A DNA stretch of 64,000 nucleotides from JAGLOK01 sp963676355 (GCA_963676355.1 OY781093.1:3410001-3474000), one strand, 5' to 3'; shown: positions 1 through 10,278, counted from the stretch's first letter. Notes: generated from the sequence alone by a model not told the origin. Made by a program: numbers and translations.

Positions 1-3000
1 GCTCCTGAAGAGCCAACTCCTACGCCGGAGAGCAGTCCGACACCAACTCCTGCTCCGTCTATAGAGCCTACCGCCACTCCTACCACAACAGCATCGCCTT
101 CACCAGAGCCAACGGTAAGTCCGACGGCAACTGAAACTGCTATTGCTCGTGGAATTATAACTTCAGCAGATGGGATAGTGTTTGACACAGATACAGGAAC
201 GATAACAGGGTATACTGGAACTGCTACTAATTTAGTAATACCTGATACTATTGCAGGTGTAAATGTTATCAATATTGGAGATTATGCTTTTCAAGGATGC
301 ATGATTGAAAACATTACCTTTAACAACTTATTGCAAACACTTGGTGAAGGTGCATTTTATTCTTGCAATAACCTAATAAGTGTAGATTTAGGTAATAAAC
401 TAAGTAGAATAGAATATAGAACATTTTATCAATGCAGTTCTCTTGCTAGCATAAGTTTGCCTAGTATTCTTGAGTTTATTGGCGAAAGTGCATTTCAGGG
501 ATGTGTAAATTTAGATATAGATTTAATAATCCCAGATAATGTAACTAACATGCTTATGTCAGCATTTTCTGGATGTTCTAAAATACGTAGTGTTTCTTTA
601 AGTGATAACTTAATTACTGTTCGACAAAACATGTTTTCTGGATGTACAAGTCTTGAATCTATAACATTTGGAGAAAAAACCGCTATCTTAGATGATTATG
701 CCTTTTCAAACTGCACAAGCTTAACAGATTTAGTATTTCCAGAAAGTATTACTGAAATAGGGAATGATGTCTTTAGGAACTGCGATAGTATAACACATAT
801 AACTGTTCCCGATAATATAATTCGTTTTGGAACAGGTGTATTTGAGTCTAGTGATAAACTCGAAAGTGTTCAGTATGATAGCGGAACAAAGGCAATTCCA
901 AACAGAACTTTTAAAGACTGTACAAACTTAACAACTGTAGAAATCAGCGGTAATATTACAGTAATAAACGAGGCTTTCTATAATTGTACAGGGCTTACTA
1001 ATATAACATTGCCAGAAGGTCTCATGGAAATAGGTAGCAGAACATTTTTCTCATGTACCAGCTTAACATCTATTCATCTGCCTGATTCTTTATTAACTAT
1101 TAGCGACTACGCTTTTTATAGTTGCAATAAACTGACAACAATTACATTGCCTAAAAATGTAAGCAGTATTGGAGAAACTATTTTCCAAGGATGTGATAGC
1201 TTAGAAAGCATTTATGTTAATGAAAATAATACTAAATATAAATCTGTAGATGGAGTAATATTTGACTGGGAAGAAAAAGCATTGATTAAGTATCCTAGTA
1301 ATAAGTCAGGAACATCTTATACAGTGCCTAGCGATATAATATCAATATCGTTATACGGATTTGAAAGTTCACATAATCTCACTGATGTTACTTTAACTGA
1401 AGACGTTTTATCAATCGGAAGCGGAGCTTTTTACAATTGCTCAAATATAGTAAATATTAATATTTCAGATAATACAAGCAGCATAGGATCTAATGCTTTT
1501 GAAGATTGTTCTAGTCTGAAAGAGATTAAATTGCCTACTTCTATTGAAGAAATCAGCACCTATACCTTTTCAGGATGTACTAGTCTAAGAAAGGTAATAA
1601 TATATGAGAATGTAAATAAAATATTTGATAATGCATTTTCAAATCTTTCCGATGAACTTGTAATATATGGCAGAGAAGACTCTTATGCAGAAACTTTTGC
1701 AGATGATAATCATATCACATTTATTGTAATTACTTCAGATAAAATAGCTGCACTATCAAACCTAACAGTAGATGGTATTACTGTGCCTGGGTTTTCTAGT
1801 GATGTGTATAATTACAATGTTATAGTTGAAAAAGATACTTCGTCAGTTACTATAGATGCATCAGCATGGGAAACAGATTCTATAATAAGCAGAGATGTTG
1901 GTGCGCACACACTTTCAGAAAGAGTAACAACGTTTAACGTAAAATGTGAATCTTCTGATGGTAATACAATAAAAGAATACGTAGTGACTATTTCAAAAGA
2001 TTATTCCAACGAAATAGTTTTGGCTGAAAGTAATGCATTCAATGATATCGGCTTTATACCTTTAGATTCAATAATCAATTCTGCAAATAATGCTGCCTAT
2101 ATTACTGAAGACAATGGTAATAGACTTTATAGAATTAATCTTAGTACTGGTGTGATATCCTATATTGAATTTTATAATAAGGCAGAGAGACTTACTATAA
2201 ATGGTGATAAATTATATTTGTGTTTAATTATAAATAGATCAAATACTTCTAGTGGAAGTGGATCAATCTCTGTAATTGATTTATCATCATTTTCTGTTTC
2301 AACCAAATTTGACATCAATTATGACCCTTATGATATTGTAGTAGACGACCAAGGAATCTCTTACATTGGTCCAGGGTCAGGACAGCACTCATCAGTAACA
2401 TCATACAATGCTTCTGGTGATTTATTAAGCACAGTAGGTCCCGTATATTATCGTAGCATATGGGATTATAATGATAAATATAATAAGCTATACTCAATAT
2501 TTCCTTCCCTTAGACCTAATCGCATTACTTCTTATGAGATTAACAATGGAATTATCATGAACTATAACGACTTCTCATATCATGGAGACTATGCAATAGG
2601 CAACTATTTCAAGGTTTCCCCGGATGGCAATAATATCTATTGTAGTAGTGGTAATATATTCACATGTGCACAATCTTCATCCTCAGATATGATTTATGAT
2701 GGTAACATTGACGAGTTTTCTTCAATATGCTTTGATATAGAAAACAATGCTCTTTATACTTCTTATGAAAACATATTAAGTATTTATAATTATTCCACTA
2801 GAAACTTGGAAAAGCAAGTCACAATGAATGATGAATTGATCCAAGTTTTTTGTGAGTTTGATAAACTGATATTTCTTCAGAAAAAAGATTCTGGAGAATA
2901 TTATATAGACTTTGGTACTCCCTCCTCTTTTAATAACAGCGATAAGCTTTCTGATATTAGTATCGACAGCACCACCATTGAAGGATTTGACAGTGAAATA

Positions 3001-6000
3001 TATAGTTATGATATTACAGTTGAAAGCACAGTAGACTCTGTAGAAATCGGTGCAACTTCCACCAATATTAACGCTAATATAACAGGTGATATAGGCACCC
3101 AAGTACTTTCTATAGGTTTAAATGCATTCACTGTAACTTGTACAGCCGAAGATGAGGTGACAGCGCAAGATTATACTTTAAATATAACAAGAGAGGCTTT
3201 AGGAACAATTACAACTGATGACGGGATAGTGTTTGATAAAGTTACTGGCACCATAACAGGTTATACGGGAACAGCTGCTGACTTGGTAATACCTAATCAG
3301 ATTGAAGGTATAGATGTTATTGCTATAGGTGATAATGCATTCGCAAATTGCAATAATTTAATTAATATAGATATACCAACAACTATAAACAATATTGCAT
3401 ATATAACTTTTACAAATTACTCGAGCAATTTAACAATATATTCAGATTATTATTCTGCTGCATACTACCATGCAATTAATAATGGCATTAACTTTATAGA
3501 CAGAACAGTTATAACTACAGCTGACGATATTATGTTTGATACTGAAACCGGAATTATTGTTGATTACCTAGGCAATGCAACAGATCTTATAATTCCAGAG
3601 ACAATCAATGGAGTAAACGTAACAACAATAGGAAATAAAGCATTTTACTATTCTACATTTACAACCCTAACGCTGCCAAATAATTTAACAAAAATATGTG
3701 AAAATGCTTTTGAAAGATGTGAAAGCATGATTTCAATCAACATAGGAAGTAATGTTTCTGTTATAGAGGATTACCCATTCTGGTATTGTGAAAATCTAGA
3801 GAATATTTACGTAGATGATGCAAATCCAAATTTCATAGATTATGATGGAGTTCTAGCGACAACATCGGGTTTGCTTGTACACTATCCAAGAGGAAGTAGT
3901 CGCACTGAATATACTGTGCCAATAGGAATTAACGCAATAAAAGATTGGGCATTTCGCGGTTGTAATCTTAACACAGTTATATTTAATGATGATGTCATAA
4001 GCTTTGGAACTCATACATTTCATGGTTCCCTTACTATTGAAACTGTTGAACTAGGATATAACACTGGCACAATTGACATCTATGCTTTTGCAAACTGTAC
4101 TAACTTAAAAACTGTGATATGTGGACAGAATACTAATACTATTAAAAAAGATTCTTTTTTTGGATGCGCTTCGATTACTAACGTGACAATCCCTAGCAAA
4201 ATAGTAAATATAGAAGATAGAAGTTTTTATGGTTATCCCAGCAATCTGATGCTTTATGGTATAGCAGGCTCTAATACCCAAGCCTATGCAACTACAAATA
4301 GTATTTCATTTATCGACGTTTCTTCAGCTTTATCCGATATAAAACTTGATGGATTAAGCCTAGATGATTTTGTCCATAATAAAATCAATTATTATATCGA
4401 ATTGGACAGCACTACAGAATCTATTGCGCTTGAAGCATATTCATTTAGTAACACCGCAGTTATTACTGGAGATTTAGGAATATTATCTCTTCAGCAAGGC
4501 ATTAACACATTCCATATTAAATGTACCGCAGAAAACGGTATTGACGAACAAACATACACAATCCAAGTCCTTAGAGAAAAGGAAGGTAAATTCGCCATTC
4601 TCTTCGGCATGGCCGATTATCCCGGCACAGATAATGATTTAAATGGTCCTATCAATGATATGATATCTATGAAAGCCGTCCTCGAGTACTCTGGCTATAC
4701 AGTCTATAGGTATAATAATTACTCGGGAGCTAATATGCTCTCTACTATAGAAGCATGGACTAAAAAAATATCATCAGATAGCACCCTATTGTTTGCATAC
4801 TCAGGACATGGAGCTGATGGTGGATATCTTGTTGGGGCAGATGATTCATTTATATCAATAACTGCACTGGAAAGCAAGCTTTCACTTCACACAGGTGTGA
4901 AAGAAGTAATAATTGATGCCTGTTATTCAGGAGATTTTATCAGCCGGGATTTCAATAGTACAGATTCTATAAGATTAGGTTCACCAAATGCTTTTAATAA
5001 CTACGTAGTCTCTGTATTTTCCAACACTGAAAACAGCACCAACTCAGGCTCAAGAGATTTAGCTCAAAGCGGCTACTATGTAATGACTGCCTGCTCAGGG
5101 TCTCAATTATCTTATGAGCATGTATGGCAAATAGATAGTTCTCCATTTGCTATGAATAATTTAGTGCCATATACAGGCTATACGGATGCATTCGCACTTG
5201 GATATTTTAATATTTCCTTCCACGACGCGTTCGGTCTATATGATAATCCTTCTTATTCAACATTATGGGCAGACGAAAATGATGACAACACGTTAACTTG
5301 GAACGAAATATATCAATTCGCTGCTAACAAAACAGGCGACGAACAGCAAGCTCAAGTATACCCAATTGGATCAAATCATATCATGTATACTCGCAATACT
5401 GGCTCAGTTTCTTTAAGCGATTCCTCTCTTTCCCTATATGTTGGAGAGTCCGAGGTTCTTACAGCAACAGTATCTCCTTCAACAGCTTTAAATAAAGATG
5501 TTACATGGGCTTCAAGCAACCCAAATGTTGCAACAGTATCATCATTTGGCACTGTCGAAGCTGTCTCTATCGGAACAACAACCATTACTGTTACAACAGA
5601 CGATGGCGGCTATACAGACACATGCGATGTAACTGTAAACTCAGCATTCTTGTATAATGAATCCACAGGAACTATAACAGGTTATGTCGGAAGAGATACA
5701 AATGTAATAATCCCTTCGAATATTAATGGTACAATCATAACTTCAATTGGGGATAACGCATTTAGTTTAAACACAGAAATAACTCAAGTAACCATTCCCG
5801 ATACAGTTACTTTAATAGGCGCATATGCATTTGCGAACTGCAGTGCTCTTTCAACAGTTTCTATCCCATCAAGTGTAGTAGATATTGGGGAATGGGCTTT
5901 TGTAATGTGTACAAGCTTAACTGAAATAGCCGTATCTGATATGAATAACCATTATGTTTCGGAAAACGGTATATTATATAGTAAAGATAAAACTTCTCTG

Positions 6001-6948
6001 ATTTTATATCCATCCAATATGTCTGCAACAGGCTATATAATCCCTAAATCTACAACTCGTATAGAGAAAGCTGCTTTTTACAATTGTTTAAACCTATCCT
6101 CTATCACTCTTCATGATGGAATTAACTACATTGGTGCTAGTGCTTTTTACAATTGTCAAAACTTAACTAATATATCTTTGCCAAAAAACATTGCTGATAT
6201 ATATAGCCATACATTCTATAAATGTTCATCACTAAACAACTTAGCTATTCCTAGCAATATTGTTACTATTGGTGAGAATGCTTTCTATCAATGCACTCAA
6301 CTAACTGAGGTTAATGTTCCAAGAAGTGTAACAACAATAGGATTTGGTGCTTTTCAAGAATGCAGTAATCTTGTTAAAATCACTTTGCTCGATAGCGTCA
6401 CAAGCATAGAAAGCAATGCTTTTAGCAACTGTAATTCAGGATTTGAAATACATGGCATTATAGGCTCATATGCAGATAATTATGCTCAAAACAATAGCCA
6501 TGCTTTTGTTGAAATCAATGCTTCTAATGAGATACTTTCTACAGAATATTCCGTTGATCAAGCTCTTTCTTGTTTATTCTTAGTTAAAGATAATACTTCA
6601 GTAAACTATTTTAAAAATTGCTTTATAAATTCTGATGAGTATATAAAGGTCTACACTTCAGAAAACGTAGAAGTTACAACAGGTAATATTGGCACAGGTA
6701 TGGTTGTAAATCTGGAAATTGACGGAGAAATTAAAGATTCGCTTACAATATGCGTCTTGGGAGATGTAAACTCTGATGGTATAATAGATATTATTGACTA
6801 TACCTATGTTAAGTTACATATTTTTGGGGTATTAATATTAGAGGATATTTATTTCACCGCAGGAGACATTACAAAAGATAGTTCTATAGATATTATAGAT
6901 TATTCTTATATTAAACTTGATATTTTCGATATTATATCGATAAATTAA
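1..6948 (+). CDS. Giant secreted LRR protein with caspase-like protease domain and C-terminal dockerin (5' end missing)
   Basis: The frame is open from base 1, so the N-terminus and any signal peptide lie outside the window; at least 2,315 codons are present. Order by nucleotide: Pro/Thr linker (1-150); BspA-type leucine-rich repeats (about 165-1735); cadherin-like beta-sandwich (1744-2010); predicted beta-propeller (2011-2935); second cadherin-like domain (2938-3200); two short LRR modules (3205-4320); third cadherin-like domain (4327-4575); caspase-like fold (about 4588-5390); Big_2 Ig-like domain (5400-5640); LRR block (5641-6520); type I dockerin (about 6757-6945). The caspase-like domain has the expected dyad: His in YSGHGADGG (codon 4807-4809) and Cys in IDACYSG (codon 4921-4923). 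The dockerin has two loops, DVNSDGIIDIID and DITKDSSIDIID. A cap motif like GTITGYTGTATNLVIP occurs four times and begins each LRR module. Known family roles: adhesion (LRR), calcium-dependent docking to cohesin (dockerin), cysteine peptidase (caspase-like). The substrate is unknown. Confidence 0.9.
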   Translation, partial: APEEPTPTPESSPTPTPAPSIEPTATPTTTASPSPEPTVSPTATETAIARGIITSADGIVFDTDTGTITGYTGTATNLVIPDTIAGVNVINIGDYAFQGCMIENITFNNLLQTLGEGAFYSCNNLISVDLGNKLSRIEYRTFYQCSSLASISLPSILEFIGESAFQGCVNLDIDLIIPDNVTNMLMSAFSGCSKIRSVSLSDNLITVRQNMFSGCTSLESITFGEKTAILDDYAFSNCTSLTDLVFPESITEIGNDVFRNCDSITHITVPDNIIRFGTGVFESSDKLESVQYDSGTKAIPNRTFKDCTNLTTVEISGNITVINEAFYNCTGLTNITLPEGLMEIGSRTFFSCTSLTSIHLPDSLLTISDYAFYSCNKLTTITLPKNVSSIGETIFQGCDSLESIYVNENNTKYKSVDGVIFDWEEKALIKYPSNKSGTSYTVPSDIISISLYGFESSHNLTDVTLTEDVLSIGSGAFYNCSNIVNINISDNTSSIGSNAFEDCSSLKEIKLPTSIEEISTYTFSGCTSLRKVIIYENVNKIFDNAFSNLSDELVIYGREDSYAETFADDNHITFIVITSDKIAALSNLTVDGITVPGFSSDVYNYNVIVEKDTSSVTIDASAWETDSIISRDVGAHTLSERVTTFNVKCESSDGNTIKEYVVTISKDYSNEIVLAESNAFNDIGFIPLDSIINSANNAAYITEDNGNRLYRINLSTGVISYIEFYNKAERLTINGDKLYLCLIINRSNTSSGSGSISVIDLSSFSVSTKFDINYDPYDIVVDDQGISYIGPGSGQHSSVTSYNASGDLLSTVGPVYYRSIWDYNDKYNKLYSIFPSLRPNRITSYEINNGIIMNYNDFSYHGDYAIGNYFKVSPDGNNIYCSSGNIFTCAQSSSSDMIYDGNIDEFSSICFDIENNALYTSYENILSIYNYSTRNLEKQVTMNDELIQVFCEFDKLIFLQKKDSGEYYIDFGTPSSFNNSDKLSDISIDSTTIEGFDSEIYSYDITVESTVDSVEIGATSTNINANITGDIGTQVLSIGLNAFTVTCTAEDEVTAQDYTLNITREALGTITTDDGIVFDKVTGTITGYTGTAADLVIPNQIEGIDVIAIGDNAFANCNNLINIDIPTTINNIAYITFTNYSSNLTIYSDYYSAAYYHAINNGINFIDRTVITTADDIMFDTETGIIVDYLGNATDLIIPETINGVNVTTIGNKAFYYSTFTTLTLPNNLTKICENAFERCESMISINIGSNVSVIEDYPFWYCENLENIYVDDANPNFIDYDGVLATTSGLLVHYPRGSSRTEYTVPIGINAIKDWAFRGCNLNTVIFNDDVISFGTHTFHGSLTIETVELGYNTGTIDIYAFANCTNLKTVICGQNTNTIKKDSFFGCASITNVTIPSKIVNIEDRSFYGYPSNLMLYGIAGSNTQAYATTNSISFIDVSSALSDIKLDGLSLDDFVHNKINYYIELDSTTESIALEAYSFSNTAVITGDLGILSLQQGINTFHIKCTAENGIDEQTYTIQVLREKEGKFAILFGMADYPGTDNDLNGPINDMISMKAVLEYSGYTVYRYNNYSGANMLSTIEAWTKKISSDSTLLFAYSGHGADGGYLVGADDSFISITALESKLSLHTGVKEVIIDACYSGDFISRDFNSTDSIRLGSPNAFNNYVVSVFSNTENSTNSGSRDLAQSGYYVMTACSGSQLSYEHVWQIDSSPFAMNNLVPYTGYTDAFALGYFNISFHDAFGLYDNPSYSTLWADENDDNTLTWNEIYQFAANKTGDEQQAQVYPIGSNHIMYTRNTGSVSLSDSSLSLYVGESEVLTATVSPSTALNKDVTWASSNPNVATVSSFGTVEAVSIGTTTITVTTDDGGYTDTCDVTVNSAFLYNESTGTITGYVGRDTNVIIPSNINGTIITSIGDNAFSLNTEITQVTIPDTVTLIGAYAFANCSALSTVSIPSSVVDIGEWAFVMCTSLTEIAVSDMNNHYVSENGILYSKDKTSLILYPSNMSATGYIIPKSTTRIEKAAFYNCLNLSSITLHDGINYIGASAFYNCQNLTNISLPKNIADIYSHTFYKCSSLNNLAIPSNIVTIGENAFYQCTQLTEVNVPRSVTTIGFGAFQECSNLVKITLLDSVTSIESNAFSNCNSGFEIHGIIGSYADNYAQNNSHAFVEINASNEILSTEYSVDQALSCLFLVKDNTSVNYFKNCFINSDEYIKVYTSENVEVTTGNIGTGMVVNLEIDGEIKDSLTICVLGDVNSDGIIDIIDYTYVKLHIFGVLILEDIYFTAGDITKDSSIDIIDYSYIKLDIFDIISIN

Positions 6949-6963
6949 TTGAGAGGGGTTTTC

Positions 6964-8421
6964 ATGAAAAAGACTTTTATGCTGCTATTGGCAGCGATTG
7001 TATTGATTTCAACAATCAATATACCAACAGCACATGCAGCACCTAGCGCATCTATCAGCATATCCGGACCGGGTACAGTAAGTCGCGGCGGCTCTGCCTC
7101 TTACACTATTTCAGTAAGTGCATCAGGTGTTACCACTTGTTTGGTATCAGTCAGCGGTTCAGGTTCTGTAAGCGGCAGTGCCAGCTTTGGTGTAACCATA
7201 AACATTGACGGAAGCGGAAATGGTTCAGGCTCAGGCTCAGGAAGCATTACTGTTACAGGCAGCTCAAGTGGTGGCTCAGGAAGCATCAATGTAAGCGTTA
7301 GTTGCGGATATTTGGATGGAGATGTAAAAACCTATTCTACAAGCGCATCAAAAGGCGTTTCAGTACCATTACCTCCAACTCCGACACCCACTCCTCCGCC
7401 TACTCCGACACCCACACCAGTGCCGACAGCTACTCCTGTCCCTACTGCGACACCGGTTCCAACTGCAACACCAGTCCCAACTGCAACTCCAAAGCCAACT
7501 GCAGTGCCTACAGCAACGCCAAAACCGACAGCTACCCCTATACCGACAGACACTCCAGTGCCTACGGATACGCCGGAGCCTACAGATACACCTTCACCAT
7601 CTCCCACACCTAGCCCGACACCGGAGCCTACTCCAATAAAGCCGCAGGACTGGCAGGACGTTTTGCCTCTTATAGACGCCTTAAAGGATAATACTCTGGA
7701 CTTAGAAATGGGAGACAAAAAACAAATTCCTAAAAATGTATTCAAAGCACTTAAAGACTCCGGCAAAAAGATTGAAGTTGAGTTTGACGATTTCAGCGTT
7801 AAGATAGACGGAGAAAGTTTAGGCGACTCTCTTGAGAGCTTTAACGAAGTTGATTTGTCGCTTACAATGGAAAAAGATACAGAACTATCCGGCATGGTTG
7901 ATGGCAAGGATGTATTCCAACTGCACTTTGCACACGAAGGTCAGCTTCCCGGGGTAATTGAATATACAATAAAAGCCAAAGGCAGCAAGCCTGGCGATGT
8001 TCTCTACCTCTACTATGTATATCAGGTTGCAGGAGTTGTGCAAGGCATAGAGCGTGTTGTGGTGGACGAAGATGGTTATGTAACTTTTAGCATATATCAC
8101 TGCTCAAGCTATGTTTTGACCGATGAGGTTATTGAAGATGCTCAAAACAATTTGAGTGAACAAGATAAAGTTGCAGCACAAGTGGAAGCTTTAATGTCAC
8201 AAAATAGTCCCATTCCTGTTGATGAAAGTGCAGCTTTAGCAGACGAAGAAAAAAGCATTGAAACAGAGAAAGCGATGCAAGCACCGTTTGAAGGAGTAAG
8301 CTACATAATATTTTCACTATCATTGCTTGGAATAGCAATTATATCAACCGGACTAACCATAATGATTATGAAAAGAAAAGATGATGGAAAAAAACTTCCG
8401 GAAATGAATTCTGAAGAGTAG
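6964..8421 (+). CDS. Membrane-anchored surface protein with Gly/Ser-rich Ig-like head and Pro/Thr stalk
   Basis: ATG at 6964 is chosen over an upstream in-frame TTG because GAGAGGGG lies 6-7 nt before it; the protein is 485 residues. It starts with a signal peptide (MKKTFMLLLAAIVLIS, then an AxA-type site near AHA). A Ser/Gly-rich beta-type domain follows (about residues 25-125, with two cysteines). Next is a low-complexity stalk of Thr-Pro repeats (about 130-220), then an acidic globular domain (about 225-390). A transmembrane helix near the C-terminus ends in a short basic tail (MKRKDDGKK), so the bulk should face outside. It follows the dockerin gene by 15 nt and shares its style of Pro/Thr linker, so the two are probably co-transcribed. 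It might be a surface partner of the dockerin protein, but I see no clear cohesin signature. Function unknown. Confidence 0.8.
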   Translation: MKKTFMLLLAAIVLISTINIPTAHAAPSASISISGPGTVSRGGSASYTISVSASGVTTCLVSVSGSGSVSGSASFGVTINIDGSGNGSGSGSGSITVTGSSSGGSGSINVSVSCGYLDGDVKTYSTSASKGVSVPLPPTPTPTPPPTPTPTPVPTATPVPTATPVPTATPVPTATPKPTAVPTATPKPTATPIPTDTPVPTDTPEPTDTPSPSPTPSPTPEPTPIKPQDWQDVLPLIDALKDNTLDLEMGDKKQIPKNVFKALKDSGKKIEVEFDDFSVKIDGESLGDSLESFNEVDLSLTMEKDTELSGMVDGKDVFQLHFAHEGQLPGVIEYTIKAKGSKPGDVLYLYYVYQVAGVVQGIERVVVDEDGYVTFSIYHCSSYVLTDEVIEDAQNNLSEQDKVAAQVEALMSQNSPIPVDESAALADEEKSIETEKAMQAPFEGVSYIIFSLSLLGIAIISTGLTIMIMKRKDDGKKLPEMNSEE

Positions 8422-8439
8422 ACTAAAAATATAATATAC

Positions 8440-8473
8440 AAACGGACAGTCACAAAGTGCTGTCCGTTTTTTT
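8440..8473. terminator. Bidirectional intrinsic terminator
   Basis: A 10-bp stem (AAACGGACAG / CTGTCCGTTT) with a 10-nt loop, flanked by A-rich and T-rich runs. It lies between two convergent genes and overlaps the stop codon region of the AraC gene. Confidence 0.85.
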
Positions 8474-9353
8474 ATACTTTGTTTAATATATATTTTCTAT
8501 AGCTTTGCGGAGTCATTTTCTTATATTGTGAAAACATGCTTATAAAATAGGATGTGCTTGAAAATCCACAATCATAAGCAATTTCTGTTATGCTTTTATC
8601 AGTTGATATCAAAATATGTTCAGCATGTTGCAGCCTAACTGTGCTTAGATAGCTTGAATAGGAACGCCCAAGGAGTTGTTTAAAACGCGTTGTAAAGTAA
8701 TTATAGCTCATAAGACATACCTTTGACACATCTCTTGCGGATATATCCTGATTATAATTTTCGGCTATAAAGGATGTCGCTTTATTAAGCCATTCAACAT
8801 CTTTTTCCTTTATAACAATATCACTTTTAATGTCAATACCATAATCATGCCACGCTCTTACTATGTCCAAAAACAGCATAATGATATTGCCCTGCACCGC
8901 AAGCTCATAAGCATATTTGCGCTCTTTATCCTCTTCATATATTTTCGTTACCCTGCTTTTTATGTCCTGAATTTTTGTTTCATCATTAAACAGCCGAGGA
9001 TACTTTTTGTCAGCCCCTGAGAACGGAAGAATATATTTTAGCGTAAAAACTGTGGAACTCATCTGAAGCATCTTCGGATCAAACTGGATAACTATATATT
9101 CAGTTTCATAATCATCCGACTCTATATAGTGAGCCTCTCTTGAGTTAATTATTATAAGGTCATCTTTTTTTACGTTAAAGAGTTTACCATCTAAAAATAT
9201 TCGCACAGTTCCTTTTAGTATGAAAATAAGCTCAATGTAATTATGCATGTGCGAGCTTGCAATAAGTCTGCTTTTATCCATTCGCTGTATAAAGCATCTG
9301 TAGCTGTTTTCTAGCTTCTGCTCTGCTGCGATATCCTCATAACGAGTTTCCAT
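8472..9353 (-). CDS. AraC-family transcriptional regulator with cupin sensor domain
   Basis: The 293-residue protein has an N-terminal cupin-like sensor domain (about residues 25-105, with the His-rich SSHMHNYIELIFI stretch typical of these regulators). The C-terminal AraC DNA-binding domain (about 195-290) has two helix-turn-helix units, the second reading ITEIAYDCGFSSTSYF. The ATG at 9353 is preferred over an upstream TTG at 9404 because GGAGAAG sits 4-6 nt before it. The gene is divergent from the sugar isomerase/dehydrogenase operon across an A+T-rich spacer of about 160 bp, the usual arrangement for a local activator of a sugar catabolic operon. The ligand is unknown, presumably a sugar or polyol handled by the neighbouring enzymes. 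Confidence 0.92.
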   Translation of the reverse strand: METRYEDIAAEQKLENSYRCFIQRMDKSRLIASSHMHNYIELIFILKGTVRIFLDGKLFNVKKDDLIIINSREAHYIESDDYETEYIVIQFDPKMLQMSSTVFTLKYILPFSGADKKYPRLFNDETKIQDIKSRVTKIYEEDKERKYAYELAVQGNIIMLFLDIVRAWHDYGIDIKSDIVIKEKDVEWLNKATSFIAENYNQDISARDVSKVCLMSYNYFTTRFKQLLGRSYSSYLSTVRLQHAEHILISTDKSITEIAYDCGFSSTSYFISMFSQYKKMTPQSYRKYILNKV

Positions 9354-9511
9354 AGCTTCTCCATCAACAAATCCGTTCGTAAATAATTGATATTTATATA
9401 ACAAATTCTTGTATTATATTATTTTATGATATTGTAAATTAGTTATATTGTAGCACACTATATTAGCTCATCCAATAACAGATTAAAACAGATATACATA
9501 GGAGATTCAAA

Positions 9512-10264
9512 ATGTCAAAAACTGCACTTCAGCTTTATTCTATAAGAGAAATGATGGAAGACAATGTGTCAAATGCACTAAAGCAAACTTGCCTTTCTGG
9601 ATACGAGGGAGTCGAGTTTGCAGGCTTTTATGATATAAAAGCGGAGCAAATGATGGATATTCTTAACGAAAATGGCCTTTCAGCTTGCGGAAGCCACACG
9701 GCACTCGACATTATTGAAAGAAACTTCGATGAGGTCATATCCTATAATAAAACAATTAACAACTACAATATAATAGTACCATTTATTGCAGAAAAATATC
9801 GCAAAAGCGCAAATGATTGGGAAACCACGGCAAAGATGTTCAATGATATTGGCAGAAAATTTTATGATGAAGGCTTTACATTTGCATATCACAACCATGA
9901 CTTTGAATTCGAAAAATTTCATACTGTAACAGGATATCAAGTTTTAGCCCAAAATATTGATCCAAAATACGTTAAGCTTCAGCCAGACTTGGGCTGGGTC
10001 GCATTTTCAGGTATTGATGTGGAGTCTTTTTTGGAAAAATACAAAGAGCTTATATTAAACATACACGTGAAGCAGTTTAAAAAAGTTGGTTCTCATGAAG
10101 CAACAGAGATACACAAAGGTATTGTGGATTATAACCCGATCATAAAAAAGTGTAAAAACCTCGGCATAGAATGGCTGATAGTCGAACAAGAAGGCTTTGA
10201 TATACCGATCGTAGAAAGCATAAAACAAAACTGCGATGAACTTAAAAAAATGATTTTACAATAA
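9512..10264 (+). CDS. Sugar phosphate isomerase/epimerase (xylose isomerase-like TIM barrel)
   Basis: This 250-residue protein is the usual size of the AP endonuclease 2/IolE/IolI superfamily. Visible signatures are the N-terminal ALQLYSIREMM strand, the FAYHNHDFEF motif, LQPDLGW and HVKQF, which supply metal-binding His, Glu and Asp residues in this barrel family. Members isomerise, epimerise or dehydrate sugars and inosose-type polyols; the sequence does not fix the substrate. SD AGGAG lies 10 nt before the ATG. It is the first gene of a three-gene operon with two Gfo/Idh/MocA dehydrogenases (gaps of 14 and 13 nt), a combination common in catabolism of inositol or unusual sugars. Expression is probably controlled by the divergent AraC regulator. 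Confidence 0.88.
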   Translation: MSKTALQLYSIREMMEDNVSNALKQTCLSGYEGVEFAGFYDIKAEQMMDILNENGLSACGSHTALDIIERNFDEVISYNKTINNYNIIVPFIAEKYRKSANDWETTAKMFNDIGRKFYDEGFTFAYHNHDFEFEKFHTVTGYQVLAQNIDPKYVKLQPDLGWVAFSGIDVESFLEKYKELILNIHVKQFKKVGSHEATEIHKGIVDYNPIIKKCKNLGIEWLIVEQEGFDIPIVESIKQNCDELKKMILQ

Positions 10265-10278
10265 AGGAACTCAAATAA

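Noticed and set aside
7420..7500. Short direct DNA repeats resembling a CRISPR or tandem array
   Set aside because: They are in-frame Thr-Pro-type codon repeats of the stalk with no spacers.
7302..7907. Frames on both strands in the Pro/Thr stalk gene
   Set aside because: Low-complexity shadow frames of the repeated stalk codons.
9449..9461. 13-base sequence TGTAGCACACTAT shared with 13888-13900, both upstream of regulator genes
   Set aside because: Shared 13-mers are expected by chance in 64 kb, and the flanks differ.
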